A DNA stretch of 64,000 nt from Synergistaceae bacterium (GCA_031289775.1 JAITOY010000048.1:1-64000), one strand, 5' to 3'. Positions 33,100 through 43,372 are shown, counted from the first letter of the stretch. Notes: a model not told the origin generated them from the sequence alone. Made by a program: numbers and translations.

Positions 33100-34023
33100 A
33101 TGGGAAAACAAATTCGCGGGATGGGACTGCTCACGCTTACGGCTTTTATATGGGGAACGGCGTTTGTGGCGCAGAGCGTCGGGACGGGTTATATCAGTCC
33201 GTTCACGTTCAACGCCGTCAGATTTTTCATAGGCGGAGCTTCGCTGCTGCCGGTGATGCTCATCATGTCGATCCTCTCGAGGGGAAAGCCTGACGCGGCG
33301 CGGGCGCCTGACGCCGATATACCTCACGCGCTCATGAAGGGCGGGCTTTACTGCGGCGTGATACTTTTCATCGCGGCGTTCATGCAGCAGAGCGGCATCA
33401 GTTACACAACAGCCGGGAAGGCGGGGTTCATCACCGCGCTTTATATCATAATCGTGCCGATACTGGGGATATCCCTCGGCAGGAGAGTTCCCCTCTATAT
33501 GTGGGTATGCGCGGCGGCGGCGGTCGCTGGAATGTATCTTCTCTGCATAAAGGAGTCGCTTTCGCTGAACAAGGGGGACGCCTATATACTGGTTTGCGCG
33601 TTTTTATACGCCGGTCATATTTTGGTCATCGACCGCTTTTCGCCTCTTGTGGATGGAGTAAAGATGTCCTGCGTCCAGTTTTTCTCCTGCGGCGCTCTGA
33701 GCTTGATCTGCTCGTTCATCTTCGAGCACCCCGAGCTCTCGGCGGTATGGGATGCGCGGATGCCGCTGCTCTACACCGGCGTGCTCTCGAGCGGAGTCGC
33801 GTACACGCTCCAGATAGTGGCCCAGAAGGACGTGAACCCGGTGATCGCGACGCTCATCATGAGTCTCGAATCCGTGTTCGCCGCGCTGGCTGGATGGGTC
33901 GCGCTGAGCGAGACGCTGTCACTTCGGGAGATAACAGGGTGCGTTGTCATGTTCGCGGCCATCATCGCGGCTCAGACATTGGGTGTTCTGAAGAGCGAGC
34001 CGGTCGCCTCCGCCGGGGCGTGA
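33100..34023 (+). CDS. DMT family transporter (EamA domains)
   Basis: A 307-residue inner-membrane protein with about ten helices and two EamA halves. Typical segments are LTLTAFIWGTAFVAQSVG, FTFNAVRFFIGG, GISYTTAGKAGFITALYIIIVPILG and, in the second half, GVAYTLQIVAQKDVNPVIATLIMSLESVFAALAGW. It probably exports a small metabolite or amino acid. The ATG at 33100 has GGGAG about 9 nt upstream; the one at 33094 is too close to it. Confidence 0.88.
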   Translation: MGKQIRGMGLLTLTAFIWGTAFVAQSVGTGYISPFTFNAVRFFIGGASLLPVMLIMSILSRGKPDAARAPDADIPHALMKGGLYCGVILFIAAFMQQSGISYTTAGKAGFITALYIIIVPILGISLGRRVPLYMWVCAAAAVAGMYLLCIKESLSLNKGDAYILVCAFLYAGHILVIDRFSPLVDGVKMSCVQFFSCGALSLICSFIFEHPELSAVWDARMPLLYTGVLSSGVAYTLQIVAQKDVNPVIATLIMSLESVFAALAGWVALSETLSLREITGCVVMFAAIIAAQTLGVLKSEPVASAGA

Positions 34024-34032
34024 GGCTCCTTC

Positions 34033-34737
34033 ATGAACGCGCTGAAGACCATCGCCGGATTGTTTCGCGCGATCGCGGCGCTGCTCCTGGCCGCGGCGTT
34101 CTTTGCGCTTTTCGCGCCGACCTGGCGGGCCGGAGCGGCGCAGCTGGACGCGGGCGAGGCGTCCGCCCTGATATCGGAATCTGTTCGCAGACTCGACCTT
34201 CAGACCGAGATCGGCGAGAGGTCCCAGGGCTGGTGGGCGAATTTTCGCCTGAGAATCCCGCGCGAGGTGGCGTCCTTCATATTTTATGGGTCGCTTTTCG
34301 TGATATTTGCAGTCGTCATATTCTGTCTGCGCGACAATCTCTGGAGCCTCAGCCGCACGAGAAGGCTCACGCGCGGCGGCGATTGCGGGGAGGGGGCGTC
34401 CGTATCGGTTGCGTCGCGCATGGAGATGGCGCAGGTCGAGGCCGACGACTTGGCGCGCCAGGGTAACTTCGCGGAGGCTATGCACGTCCTGCTGCTTCGG
34501 AGCGTCAGTGAGATGCGCGGACGCCTCCCGTCGTCCATATCGGCCTCTATGACGAGCAGGGAGATCCTGAGGCGCGTCGAGCTCTCATCCGAGGGGCGCG
34601 CCGTATTCGCCGACATTGTCTCTCGCGTGGAGGTCTCGTACTTCGGGACGCATCTTCCTGGGGCCGTGGAGTACACTTCCTGCCGGGAGAGCTTCGATAC
34701 CCTGACCGGCCTTCTGCGCAGGGAACTGATTCAGTGA
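34033..34737 (+). CDS. DUF4129-domain membrane protein
   Basis: A 234-residue protein with an N-terminal helix, a periplasmic stretch and a second helix (FIFYGSLFVIFAVVIFCL). The cytoplasmic C-terminal part (DLARQGNFAEAMHVLLLRSVSEMRGR, TSREILRRV, FGTHLPGAVEYTSCRESFD) matches DUF4129. These proteins occur in MoxR-DUF58 clusters of unknown function. Its stop overlaps the GTG start of the next gene. Confidence 0.75.
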   Translation: MNALKTIAGLFRAIAALLLAAAFFALFAPTWRAGAAQLDAGEASALISESVRRLDLQTEIGERSQGWWANFRLRIPREVASFIFYGSLFVIFAVVIFCLRDNLWSLSRTRRLTRGGDCGEGASVSVASRMEMAQVEADDLARQGNFAEAMHVLLLRSVSEMRGRLPSSISASMTSREILRRVELSSEGRAVFADIVSRVEVSYFGTHLPGAVEYTSCRESFDTLTGLLRRELIQ

Positions 34738-36011
34738 CCTCGCCGCTCTTCTCCCGCTCGGCGCTTACGCTTTTCCTCGCCTGCGCCGCGGCGCTCTTTG
34801 CCTCATCAGTTCTGCTAAGCACACTCGATGAAGACCCAATCACCGCCGATATCAGCGGGCCTGGGACATATTCGGCCTCGGCCGTCGGGTACGCCGGTAT
34901 CCATGACCTCCTGCGCCAGACGGGACATAACGCCGAGAGAAGCGCAGGCGGCGTTCTCGCGGCGGTCGGAGCGCGAGGTACGCTCGTGCTCGCCGAGCCG
35001 GATTTTGCGCGTATGAACGGCATCGGATTCCTCCAGGCACTGTCGGCTCCGAGGATACTGCTCGTTCTGCCGAAGTGGGACTGGACGAGAGACAAGAACC
35101 GGCCTTCATGGGTGTCGCGGGTCGAGCTGCGGCAGATTTACTGGCCTACGAATACACTCTCGCTCGTCGCGGCCGGAAACAGCGTTCCTTTAGAGGTCGT
35201 CAGGGCGGACTGGCCCGACGAGTGGCCAGTGAACGAGCTCGGGCACTCTCCAGCCGGTTCTGGGACGGTTCAGCTGATGAAAGTCCAGAATATGCGCACC
35301 ATCATTGGCAGCGGCGAGGGGGCGCTCGTCGGAGAAATCACTGAGGACGACAAAAGAATACTGATCATCGCGGATCCTGACATCATGTCAAATCACGGCA
35401 TCGTCAGAGGAGAGAACGCGGCCCTGATGCTCGATATAATCGACAGCATCGGACTTCCGGGCGCTCCGGTCGTTTTCGACGAAACGATACACGGTTTTCG
35501 GGGGGCGCGGAGTTCGCCAGCCAAAATTTTCTTCCGTCTGCCCTTCGCGATAGTGACGATTCTCCTCTGCTGCTCGGCGGCACTCCTTGCGCTGGCCGGG
35601 ACAGGACGCTTCGGTGCGCCCCAAGCGTGGACGCCGGCGCTCGGGTTCGGCAGAGAGAAGCTGATTGACAACAGCGCGCGATTATTGGATTATGGCGGGC
35701 ATCATGCTGTTATCCTCGACCGCTACGCCATGATGACAGTGCGGTCAGTTGCCCGCAGTCTGCACGCGCCCGGCGGGCTCGACGGAGATGCGCTCGTAGG
35801 GTGGCTGGACAGGTTGGGCAGAGCGCGCGGCGTCAGCAGGTCGTGCGCCGAAATTTTGCGGAATACGGACATCGGCCACGGCGAAACCGCCGGGGTGGAT
35901 AAAACAGGTAAAAAGCGCCGACTCGCGGGGCTCTTCAGGTGCGCGGGCGAGATATACAAATGGAAGGGAGAAATTCTAATTGGATCTGCAACTGATCGGA
36001 GACATCGTTAA
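34734..36011 (+). CDS. DUF4350-domain membrane protein
   Basis: A 425-residue protein with an N-terminal helix ([18 protein letters not shown]) and a second helix near residue 270 ([21 protein letters not shown]). The region between resembles DUF4350 ([35 protein letters not shown]). The start is GTG at 34734, coupled to the previous stop. Its 3' end overlaps the moxR start by about 30 nt, an unusually long overlap within this cluster. Confidence 0.72.
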   Translation: MTSPLFSRSALTLFLACAAALFASSVLLSTLDEDPITADISGPGTYSASAVGYAGIHDLLRQTGHNAERSAGGVLAAVGARGTLVLAEPDFARMNGIGFLQALSAPRILLVLPKWDWTRDKNRPSWVSRVELRQIYWPTNTLSLVAAGNSVPLEVVRADWPDEWPVNELGHSPAGSGTVQLMKVQNMRTIIGSGEGALVGEITEDDKRILIIADPDIMSNHGIVRGENAALMLDIIDSIGLPGAPVVFDETIHGFRGARSSPAKIFFRLPFAIVTILLCCSAALLALAGTGRFGAPQAWTPALGFGREKLIDNSARLLDYGGHHAVILDRYAMMTVRSVARSLHAPGGLDGDALVGWLDRLGRARGVSRSCAEILRNTDIGHGETAGVDKTGKKRRLAGLFRCAGEIYKWKGEILIGSATDRRHR

Positions 36012-36936
36012 GGCCGTAAAATCCGAGATCGGCAAGGTGATCATCGGGCAGGAGGAGGCTATAGAGCTCATGCTCGCCAGTCTGCTGTGCGGCGGACACG
36101 TGCTCCTCGAAGGCGCGCCTGGCACGGGCAAGACCTTTTTGGTTCAGTCATTCGCCGCGTGCCTGTCCCTCCGCTTCGGGCGCATTCAGTTCACTCCGGA
36201 TATGATGCCGGGCGACATAATCGGTTCGAACCTGTTCGACTTCCGCACGAACGCTTTCGTCCTCACGAAAGGGCCCGTCTTCACCCAGATACTTCTGGCG
36301 GACGAGATAAACCGCACCCCGCCTAAGACACAGGCGTCGCTCCTCCAGGCGATGAACGAGCGGCAGGTCAGTATCGACAATCAGACGTATGACCTCGGCG
36401 ACGAGTTCATGGTAGCGGCCACCCAGAACCCAATAGAGCAGCAGGGGACATATCCGCTGCCGGAGGCGCAGCTCGACCGCTTTTTGTTCAAGCTCGTCAT
36501 CGACTATCCGAATCTGGAGGAGGAACGCGAAATAGTCCGTCGTCACGGGCATTACTCGGCCATGCCCAAAATTTCCGACTTCGGCGTGAATCCAGTTATA
36601 AGCCCCGAGCATCTCGCCGCCGCCAGAGGGTTCGCCGCGAGCGTCCGCCTCTCGGACGCGCTCGTCAACTACATAGTCGACATCATTAGGGGAACACGGC
36701 GCCACCAGGCGATCGAAACCGGCGCCTCGACCCGCGCGGCAAATATGATGGCCGCGGCCTCGCGCGCCTACGCGGTGGCGAGCGGGCGGGACTTCGTCAT
36801 CCCGGACGACATAAAACGCCTCGCCGTTCCGCTCCTGCGTCACCGCATCGTCATGACCGCCGCGTCCGACATCGAGGGCGTCACAGGCGATGGGGCACTG
36901 CGCGACATCGTGGATCAGACGGAAGCGCCGCGATGA
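35980..36936 (+). CDS. MoxR family AAA+ ATPase
   Basis: A 318-residue AAA+ protein with the Walker A motif EGAPGTGKT near 44-52, Walker [16 protein letters not shown], sensor 1 [24 protein letters not shown], and a C-terminal helical lid. MoxR proteins act as chaperones for VWA or DUF58 partner proteins. The start is TTG at 35980 with GGGAG upstream. It overlaps the DUF58 gene by 4 nt, which is the usual gene pair. Confidence 0.9.
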   Translation: MDLQLIGDIVKAVKSEIGKVIIGQEEAIELMLASLLCGGHVLLEGAPGTGKTFLVQSFAACLSLRFGRIQFTPDMMPGDIIGSNLFDFRTNAFVLTKGPVFTQILLADEINRTPPKTQASLLQAMNERQVSIDNQTYDLGDEFMVAATQNPIEQQGTYPLPEAQLDRFLFKLVIDYPNLEEEREIVRRHGHYSAMPKISDFGVNPVISPEHLAAARGFAASVRLSDALVNYIVDIIRGTRRHQAIETGASTRAANMMAAASRAYAVASGRDFVIPDDIKRLAVPLLRHRIVMTAASDIEGVTGDGALRDIVDQTEAPR

Positions 36937-38234
36937 TCCGCCCAACGCTGAGGGCGGTGCTCCTCTTCTCGCTCTCGGTCCCTATTGCCCTCCTGATCGT
37001 CTCAGTGCGCGGCGAGCTCTGGTATTTTTCACTTTATTTTCCCTCCGCCGTGCTTGTTTTGATAGCGGCCGACCTTATCAACGCGCTGCCCGACCGCCTG
37101 CTTCGCGCCGACCTGCGCGCGCCGGATCAGCTTTTCACAGGGCGCCCCGGTGTCGTCGAGGTGAACCTCGCCGCGCCGCGCCCAATCGTAGTTCACGCCC
37201 TCCTGGAGCAGAGGGGGGACGCCGATCCTCCAGAGGCCGTCTCAGGGACGCTCGCGGACGGCGGGCTCTCACTGAATCTGCTGATTCTTCCGCGCCGCAG
37301 GGGCCGTGTTGTTATCGACGCTCTCTGGCTGCGTTGGCACGGTTCCCTCGGTCTCGTAGAGCTAAGACGCAGACAGGCGGCGGGCCTTGGTATCGACGTC
37401 GTCCCGAATGTGAAGGGTATCAGGGAGGAGGCGCTGCGATTTTTCTCCAGGGAGGCCGAGTACGGGGTTAAGCCTCAGTGGACGAACGGCGATGGCTCGG
37501 AATTCGAGAACCTTCGCGACTACGCCCCCGGCATGGACCATCGCCTAATAGACTGGAAGAGCTCTGCGAGGCGCCGCAAAATTCTATGCAAGGAATTCCG
37601 CCAGGAGAGAAACCACCATATTGTGCTCGGCTTCGACACGGGCCGGCTTATGACTGAGCCGGTCGACGGCATTCCGAAGATAGACCACTCGATAAGGGCG
37701 GCTCTGCTGCTGGGCTGGATATCGCTGCGCGGGGGGGACCTGCTCGGTGGGTGCGGCTTCGACGTCAAATTTCGCAGCTTTATAAAGCCGGGCCGGGGCA
37801 TGCGGTACTTCGCGCGTTTCCAGCGATTCACAGCGGAACTCGCCTACCGGACGGAGGAGACGAACTTCACGCTCGGGTTGGCCGAGCTGAATTCAAGGCT
37901 CAAGCACCGCGCCCTGGTCGTCCTCTTCACGGAGTTCGTAGACGTCATCTCCGCCGAACTCCTGATCGAGGGGCTGCGGTGGATGACGCGGAAACATGTG
38001 ATCATATTCGTCACGATGCGCGACCCCATGCTGACGCGCCTCCAGTCGGCCCCGCCGGACGATTTTTCGAGCATCGCCGGCGCCGTAATCGCGGACGATT
38101 TTCTGCGGGAGCGCTCCGTCGTTCTGGAGCGCATCGCGAGACTCGGCGTCCACTGCCTCGACCTCCCCGCCGCTAAGATATCCGCCGCGCTTCTCAACCG
38201 CTATTTGATGATAAAAGGAAAGGGGCTGTTGTGA
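36933..38234 (+). CDS. DUF58 (VWA-like) protein
   Basis: A 433-residue protein with two N-terminal helices. The DUF58 core reads [28 protein letters not shown] in the middle, with the later VVLFTEFVD segment of a VWA-like fold. It is the expected partner of the MoxR ATPase just upstream. It overlaps the genes on both sides by 4 nt. Confidence 0.85.
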   Translation: MIRPTLRAVLLFSLSVPIALLIVSVRGELWYFSLYFPSAVLVLIAADLINALPDRLLRADLRAPDQLFTGRPGVVEVNLAAPRPIVVHALLEQRGDADPPEAVSGTLADGGLSLNLLILPRRRGRVVIDALWLRWHGSLGLVELRRRQAAGLGIDVVPNVKGIREEALRFFSREAEYGVKPQWTNGDGSEFENLRDYAPGMDHRLIDWKSSARRRKILCKEFRQERNHHIVLGFDTGRLMTEPVDGIPKIDHSIRAALLLGWISLRGGDLLGGCGFDVKFRSFIKPGRGMRYFARFQRFTAELAYRTEETNFTLGLAELNSRLKHRALVVLFTEFVDVISAELLIEGLRWMTRKHVIIFVTMRDPMLTRLQSAPPDDFSSIAGAVIADDFLRERSVVLERIARLGVHCLDLPAAKISAALLNRYLMIKGKGLL

Positions 38235-39262
38235 GCGCGGCGCCGGACTCCTCGATGACCATCACGCTCCGCAGCGCCGAGTTCCGCAGGGCGCGCGAGG
38301 GAAGCTGGCGCAGACTGGACGAGATGGTCGCCCTGGCGGAGAAAAAAGGCATCGGGGCGTTGTCCGCCGATGAGGCGGAGGAACTGCCCCTGCTCTATCA
38401 GGCGGCGGTATCGTCGCTCTCAGTAGCTCGCAATATAGCCCTCGACCGCGCCCTTCTGCTCTATCTGGAGAACCTGACGCTCCGCGCCTACCTCGTCGTC
38501 TATGGGCCGCGCGCTGGCGTCATGCGCAATCTGGCGCTCTTTTTCACGCGTGGCTTCCCCAGAGGTGTGAGAGCCATCCGCCGGCACCTGGCCATAGTTT
38601 TTGCCGTCATGGCAGCTGGGATCGCCGCCGGATTTTTGCTCGTCCGCTCGGACGTCTCCTACTTCTCGCTGCTGATGCCAGAGATGCTCGTCGGCGACAG
38701 GGGGCCGGACAGCACTGCCTCCGACCTCCTGGAGAACGAAATTTTCGCGCCGTGGGGCGGCTTCGTCAGCGCTTTTATCGTCTTCGCAAACTCGCTCTTC
38801 CGCCACAACGCCATAATAGGCATCTTCTCCTTCGGCCTCGGCTTCGCGCTTGGCGTCCCGACGCTCGCGCTGATCGCGTACAACGGCGTCATAATAGGCG
38901 CGTTCATCGCGCTCCACGCAAGGGCAGGACTCACAGCCGACTTCATAGGATGGCTGTCGATCCACGGCGTTACCGAGATACTTGCTATTCTCCTGTGCGG
39001 GGCCTCCGGGCTCGTCGTTGCGGAAAAAATACTCTTTCCGGGCCCCATCTCGCGGATAGAGAGCCTCGCGCTCCACGGCAGGAGGGCGGCCAGCGTTGTC
39101 GCCGGCGCGGTCGTGCTATTTTTCATCGCTGGGATCATCGAAGGCGGTTTTAGACAGCTTGTGGCGAACACCCCAGCGCGCTGCGCTTTCGCCCTCGCAA
39201 CCGGGATTCTCTGGGCGCTTTATTTTATACTGGCAGGGGCAGGGGGTGGTGGCTCTGACTGA
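38231..39262 (+). CDS. SpoIIM family (stage II sporulation protein M-like) membrane protein
   Basis: A 343-residue protein: a soluble helical N-terminal part, then about six helices with the SpoIIM core (FVSAFIVFANSLFRHNAIIGIFSFGLG, SIHGVTEILAILLCGASGL). Despite the family name it occurs in non-sporulating bacteria in MoxR clusters next to RDD proteins. A GTG start is used (the codon after the DUF58 stop overlap). There is no evidence of sporulation here. Confidence 0.82.
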   Translation: MSAAPDSSMTITLRSAEFRRAREGSWRRLDEMVALAEKKGIGALSADEAEELPLLYQAAVSSLSVARNIALDRALLLYLENLTLRAYLVVYGPRAGVMRNLALFFTRGFPRGVRAIRRHLAIVFAVMAAGIAAGFLLVRSDVSYFSLLMPEMLVGDRGPDSTASDLLENEIFAPWGGFVSAFIVFANSLFRHNAIIGIFSFGLGFALGVPTLALIAYNGVIIGAFIALHARAGLTADFIGWLSIHGVTEILAILLCGASGLVVAEKILFPGPISRIESLALHGRRAASVVAGAVVLFFIAGIIEGGFRQLVANTPARCAFALATGILWALYFILAGAGGGGSD

Positions 39263-40181
39263 CCGGGTAAATCAGGTAAATAGGGTCGGAGAGCTGATAG
39301 AGGGTGTAAAACGCAAAAGACGCGTCCTCGTCAGCCCGGAGGGGGCAAATCTCGACGTCATGCTCGCCAGCCGGGGCGAGCGGCTTGCCGCGTTTTTGCT
39401 CGACATGCTGTTTTTAATATGCGCGATAATCCTGTTGTACCTGCTTTCGATCCCGCTTTTTTTCTCGCGGGCGAACATTCCGGTCGGCATAACGCTGATA
39501 CTGTTCATAGCCTTTGTTGTCCGCAATATGTACTTCCTGCACTTCGAGCTCGCCTGGCAGGGGCAGACGCCGGGCAAGAAGATATGCAAGCTCAGGGTCA
39601 TAAACCGCTACGGCGGCGCCCTCGCTCCGTCAGCCGTCTTCGCCCGCAACCTGACGCGCGAGGTCGAGGTCTTTCTGCCGCTTGGGCTCTTCATGAGCCT
39701 CGACCCGGGCGGCGGTGCTCTCAGACAGCTTGCGCTCCTTGGATGGGCTGCCGCCATCACGTCCCTGCCCTTCTTCAATCGCGATCACATGAGGGCTGGC
39801 GACCTCATCGGAGGAACCTGGGTGATATTCATGCCCCGCCGCGCGCTCCTGGACGACCTGAGCGCCGGACATGAGGACAGGCCCAAGGGCTACGCTTTCA
39901 CACGCGAACAGCTCACCGTCTACGGCGCGTTCGAGCTTCAGGTGCTAGAGGAGCTTTTGCGGCGTCCCCCGTCGGAGTCGGCAGACCGCCTCCTCGCCAA
40001 CGTCTGCGGGAAGATACGCAACAAAACAGGCCGCGAGGAAGCGATCCCCCAGTCCGACATCCGCCGCTTCCTGAACGATTTTTATGCCGCACAGCGCGCG
40101 GAGCTGGAGCGCGGACAGCTCTTCGGGCGATACAGGGCCGACAAGACCGACGCCGGGGAAAATATCTCCGGAAAACCCTGA
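39249..40181 (+). CDS. RDD family membrane protein
   Basis: About 310 residues. The RDD core has RLAAFLLDMLFLICAI, FELAWQGQTPGKKICKLRVI and ARNLTREVE, with the Arg-Asp-Asp positions represented by R, D and the later RDHMRAGDLIGGTWVI. The C-terminal 100 residues are soluble. The start is one of two GTG codons at 39246 and 39249 that overlap the end of the SpoIIM gene. It is the last gene of the MoxR cluster and converges with the next gene. Confidence 0.8.
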   Translation: MALTDRVNQVNRVGELIEGVKRKRRVLVSPEGANLDVMLASRGERLAAFLLDMLFLICAIILLYLLSIPLFFSRANIPVGITLILFIAFVVRNMYFLHFELAWQGQTPGKKICKLRVINRYGGALAPSAVFARNLTREVEVFLPLGLFMSLDPGGGALRQLALLGWAAAITSLPFFNRDHMRAGDLIGGTWVIFMPRRALLDDLSAGHEDRPKGYAFTREQLTVYGAFELQVLEELLRRPPSESADRLLANVCGKIRNKTGREEAIPQSDIRRFLNDFYAAQRAELERGQLFGRYRADKTDAGENISGKP

Positions 40182-40192
40182 GGTCCCCAGAC

Positions 40193-40966
40193 TCAGTCGA
40201 ATACGTTCGACAGATTGTCGATCGTGAGGCCTTCTTTAACGGACCTGAGGTCGTAGTATACGACGCAGGGCAGGACACTGCAAAAAGCGTTGGGGACGAG
40301 GAGCGCTATGATTAGGATAAGCCTCGTCGAGATTGCCCCGAAGTTGAGGCGGTCCAGGACGAACGCTATGAGGATGTTTATGACGTAGACGCTGAGGTAT
40401 GAGATGCTCAGGAGCGCCAGGATTTTCCAGCGATGTCCCTTCGTCAGGTACGCGCTGCGCCCGAGGCTTTTCAGGGGTCCGAGTCTCTCGACGACACAGG
40501 CTTGGGCTGAGATGGCCCAGCGGCACATCAGCATAATTCCGGGAATCAGGAACAAAATGAGCGCGAGCGAGAAGCAGGTGACATAAATCAGCGAGAGCAA
40601 AATCAGGGGAAAGAAGCGCGCTAATCCGCGCACGACTGCTTCCATGACCGACGGTTTGCCGTCCGTGAGGCCCCTGTATACGGCGTGCGCCGTCGCGCCC
40701 TGGATCACGATATAACAGATCAAGTAGATGACGAGCGCGGCGATTCCAAACAGCGCGTTGGCGACAAGAACAGACGCCTCGGGCGAAGTTCCGGAAGCCG
40801 GAGGCTCAGGCACCATGAACCCAAACGCGGCCGCGGTCAGCAGGGAGATAGCCGACAGCCCGAGAAAGACCGCGGGCTTTTGGAATATCGTCGAGCCCGT
40901 CTTGCTGAGGACACCGCCGACTGTAAAGCGCGATTCGAAAACTACGTCACGCTGATTTGCGTCCAT
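40193..40966 (-). CDS. Polytopic membrane protein (YciC/UPF0259-like)
   Basis: A 257-residue protein with about six helices (VFLGLSAISLLTAAAFGF, LFGIAALVIYLICYIVIQG, FPLILLSLIYVTCFSLALILFLIPGIMLMCRW). The segment IPGIMLMCRWAISAQACVVERLGPLKSLGRSAYLTKG resembles membrane proteins of the glycerophosphodiesterase membrane-domain and YciC group. Function unknown. Confidence 0.65.
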   Translation of the reverse strand: MDANQRDVVFESRFTVGGVLSKTGSTIFQKPAVFLGLSAISLLTAAAFGFMVPEPPASGTSPEASVLVANALFGIAALVIYLICYIVIQGATAHAVYRGLTDGKPSVMEAVVRGLARFFPLILLSLIYVTCFSLALILFLIPGIMLMCRWAISAQACVVERLGPLKSLGRSAYLTKGHRWKILALLSISYLSVYVINILIAFVLDRLNFGAISTRLILIIALLVPNAFCSVLPCVVYYDLRSVKEGLTIDNLSNVFD

Positions 40967-41036
40967 TAAAATATTTATCGTCCCTTCATGTGAAATATTA
41001 TCCGCCTTTTGCGTTTAAAATGCCCAGTGACAGCCG

Positions 41037-41768
41037 TCACGAATTGTTGTCGTACTCGAAGCGCAGCTTGATCTTGTCCCCTCTGAACAGGACTTTAGAG
41101 TACTCGAATATTTTTCCGGAGGCTGTTTTATTCACGTCCTCCAGCATGAGCAGGGGAAACCTCCTGTCTATTTTCAACAGATCGGCCTCCTTGTCGTTCG
41201 CCAGCACGGATTCGAGCGTCTCTGAGACGGAGGCCGGATCCAGCCCGAACTGCCGCTTCAGTATCACGCAGAGCTGTTCGCTCTCCAGATTTTCGTCGGT
41301 GAGGCCTGGCGCCAGCGATTGCGGTATGTAGCTGGTGTGCAGACTGATGTGTTTGCCGTCCGCGAACCTGACGCGCCGTATGTAATAGAGCGCGTCCCCC
41401 GCGCTGACCTCCAGAATGTCGGAGACCCTCGCGTCCGCCTTGGTCTCGCTGAAGTCCACGAGCTTCGTCTCTATCTGATAGCCCATGCGCTCCAGCTGCT
41501 CCCTCACGCCCATGTACGCCAGTGATTGCGTCGTGATCTTCGGCTCGGCGACGAAAGTCCCCTTGCCCTGAACACGGTAAAGCAGCCCCTCATTCACGAG
41601 CTGCGTCACGACGGAGCGGGTTGTCATACGGCTCACGTCGTAGAGGCGGCTCAGCTCGATCTCCGACGGTATGGCATGATTCGGCTCCCACTCACCGTTA
41701 TGTATGGACGTCCTGAGAATTTCCTCCAATTGTAAATAAAGCGGCTTTGGGCTGCTCTTATCCAGCAA
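41037..41768 (-). CDS. GntR/HutC family transcriptional regulator
   Basis: A 243-residue repressor-type protein. Residues 1-70 are the winged helix (PLYLQLEEILRTSIHNGEW, IPSEIELSRLYDVSRMTTRSVV, QGKGTFVAEP). Residues about 85-235 are a UTRA effector domain (DILEVSAGDALYYIRRVRFADG, SYIPQSLAPGL, IFEYSKVLFRGDK). The start is TTG at 41768, 7 nt after GGAGG; a frame extension to 41840 lies upstream of that site. It is divergent from a GldA-like gene with a HutC-type operator between them, so it probably controls that gene and the operon at 50767. Confidence 0.87.
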   Translation of the reverse strand: MLDKSSPKPLYLQLEEILRTSIHNGEWEPNHAIPSEIELSRLYDVSRMTTRSVVTQLVNEGLLYRVQGKGTFVAEPKITTQSLAYMGVREQLERMGYQIETKLVDFSETKADARVSDILEVSAGDALYYIRRVRFADGKHISLHTSYIPQSLAPGLTDENLESEQLCVILKRQFGLDPASVSETLESVLANDKEADLLKIDRRFPLLMLEDVNKTASGKIFEYSKVLFRGDKIKLRFEYDNNS

Positions 41769-41798
41769 AGCGATTCCTCCTGTTATTTCGTGTCGCTT

Positions 41799-41804
41799 AT
41801 TATA
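41799..41804 (-). promoter_or_regulatory. -10 box of the gntR-type regulator gene
   Basis: TATAAT on the minus strand, 30 bp before the TTG start. The -35 region is T-rich and weak. The intergenic region 41769-42138 otherwise holds the operator and promoter of the divergent gene listed next. Confidence 0.45.
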
Positions 41805-41914
41805 CGCATATTTTACCCCTAAAAAAGGGCTCATGCGCACAAGCGTAACACGGACGGCGAATTTTAAAACAAATTTTAACCGGCTCTGTCAGAATTAGTC
41901 GAAATCGTCTGAGT

Positions 41915-41930
41915 TATACAGGTATATACA
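41915..41930 (+). promoter_or_regulatory. Operator of the GntR/HutC regulator (site 1)
   Basis: ATACAGGTATATACA (41916-41930) includes the 8-bp palindrome GTATATAC, which matches the HutC-type consensus GT-N-TA-N-AC. The same 15 bases occur at 50446-50460. Here the site ends 4 bp before a -35 box. Confidence 0.7.
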
Positions 41931-41934
41931 CAGA

Positions 41935-41963
41935 TTGACAAGACTTTAATTACATGGTATTTT
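41935..41963 (+). promoter_or_regulatory. Promoter of the GldA-like gene
   Basis: TTGACA (41935-41940), a 17-bp spacer and TATTTT (41958-41963). The start codon is 175 bp downstream, which leaves a long 5' leader in which I see no riboswitch. Confidence 0.6.
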
Positions 41964-42134
41964 CATCGTAATTTAAAACCCTTCTCAATTTTTATAAATT
42001 TAGTGCTGGCAGTGTGATGTGTCTTTTTGCACGCGTCTGTTTCGGCGTCCGCGCCAAACAGCGGCACTGCTTCCGACCTTGTTGTCTCGGCGCGATCAGG
42101 CGCCAGTCAAAAGTCAAAACATATAGGAGGAAAA

Positions 42135-42146
42135 ATGAGTGAGTGA
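42135..42146 (+). other. Three-codon mini-ORF overlapping the start of the GldA-like gene
   Basis: After AGGAGG the sequence reads ATG AGT GAG TGA. The real frame begins one base later in another phase with GTG AGT GAA. It looks as if a tandem duplication of 4 bases moved the original ATG out of frame, leaving GTG as start. Confidence 0.5.
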
Positions 42147-43233
42147 ATTGAAGGATATGAAGATCATGCTCTTCCCAAGTCGCTATATCCAGGGCGACGG
42201 CGCTATCAGCTTCCTTCCGGAGGTCATGGCGAGATACGGCGGGAAGCCGTTCGTCGTGGCGACGAAATCCATGCTGTCCAGGGCTGAGTCCCTGATGTCA
42301 GGCAAGGGGACTGTAGTACGCTTCGGCGGGGAGTGCTCGCGCAACGAGATCGACAGACTCAAGGGTCTGGCGAAGAACGCCGGCGCCACGGCAATCGCGG
42401 GCATTGGCGGGGGCAAGCCTATCGACGCATGCAAGGTCGTGGCGGACGAGATGGGCTTGCCGGTGATCATCGCCGCCACCATCCCGGCGACCGACGCCCC
42501 CTGCTCGGGATGCGCGGTTATTTACACAGACGATGGGGTATATGTCGAGGTGCTGTACCAGAAAAAGAACCCCGACGTTGTCCTCATCGATACCGACATA
42601 ATCCTCAAGGCGCCGGTTCGCTTCCTCATCTCCGGGATGGGCGACGCCCTCGCCACATACTTCGAGGCCGCGTCCTGCGAAAAGTCCCACTCGCTCAGCG
42701 AGTGCTTCGGGCTCCGCACCAAGACGGCTCTGAGTCTCTCGAAGCTCTGCCTGGACATATTGCTCCAGCACGGCCGTGACGCGGCTAAGGACGCCGCGAA
42801 CGGCGTCCTGTCCGAGGCCGTCGAGGCCATCATCGAGGCGAACACCCTGCTTTCAGGCATCGGCTTCGAGAGCGGCGGCCTCGGCTCCGCCCACTCGGTC
42901 CACAACGGACTGACCGTGCTTGAGGCGACCCACCATCTCTATCACGGTGAAAAGGTAGCGTTCGGCACACTCGCCGGCCTCGAACTTTACGACGAGCTCG
43001 GGATCAAGGACAAAATCTACAAATTCTGCGTCGATGTCGGTCTGCCGGTCTGTTTCGCCGACCTCAACATCCCGAACGTGACGGACGCGGAGCTCAAGCA
43101 GGTCGCGGAGTCGGCCTACAAGCACAACTTCATGTCTCACGAGCCGGCCGAGCTGTCGACGGAGAAGGTCTTAGAGGCGATGAAGACGGCTGACAGGAAG
43201 GGCCGCGAACTCAAGGCCGCGAAGGGCAAATAA
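42139..43233 (+). CDS. GldA-like polyol dehydrogenase of the GntR regulon
   Basis: A 364-residue iron/zinc-type dehydrogenase, paralogous to the protein at 31862. It has IAGIGGGKPIDACKVV, TIPATDAPCSGCAVIYTDDG, the metal site ISGMGDALATYFEA, and GLGSAHSVHNGL and HHLYHGEKVAFG. The start is GTG at 42139, 8 nt after AGGAGG. It is under the first GntR operator, divergent from the regulator gene. I infer that it oxidises a polyol to a ketose that the kinase/aldolase operon then uses. Confidence 0.82.
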   Translation: MSELKDMKIMLFPSRYIQGDGAISFLPEVMARYGGKPFVVATKSMLSRAESLMSGKGTVVRFGGECSRNEIDRLKGLAKNAGATAIAGIGGGKPIDACKVVADEMGLPVIIAATIPATDAPCSGCAVIYTDDGVYVEVLYQKKNPDVVLIDTDIILKAPVRFLISGMGDALATYFEAASCEKSHSLSECFGLRTKTALSLSKLCLDILLQHGRDAAKDAANGVLSEAVEAIIEANTLLSGIGFESGGLGSAHSVHNGLTVLEATHHLYHGEKVAFGTLAGLELYDELGIKDKIYKFCVDVGLPVCFADLNIPNVTDAELKQVAESAYKHNFMSHEPAELSTEKVLEAMKTADRKGRELKAAKGK

Positions 43234-43304
43234 CGAGCCTGTAAAAAGCGGGATTTCTATCCCCAATAATTCCGCGCAAACGGTCACAGATCGGCAATAT
43301 AGGG

Positions 43305-43325
43305 GCCTCCCATCAGTCGGGAGGC
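43305..43325 (+). terminator. Terminator after the GldA-like gene
   Basis: GCCTCCC and GGGAGGC form a 7-bp stem with a 7-nt loop, followed by TTTCATATTGT. It may also act on the convergent cobW-like transcript. Confidence 0.6.
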
Positions 43326-43372
43326 TTTCATATTGTGCTCCCCCAAAAAAATGTGGAAATTTGCGCGTCGCG

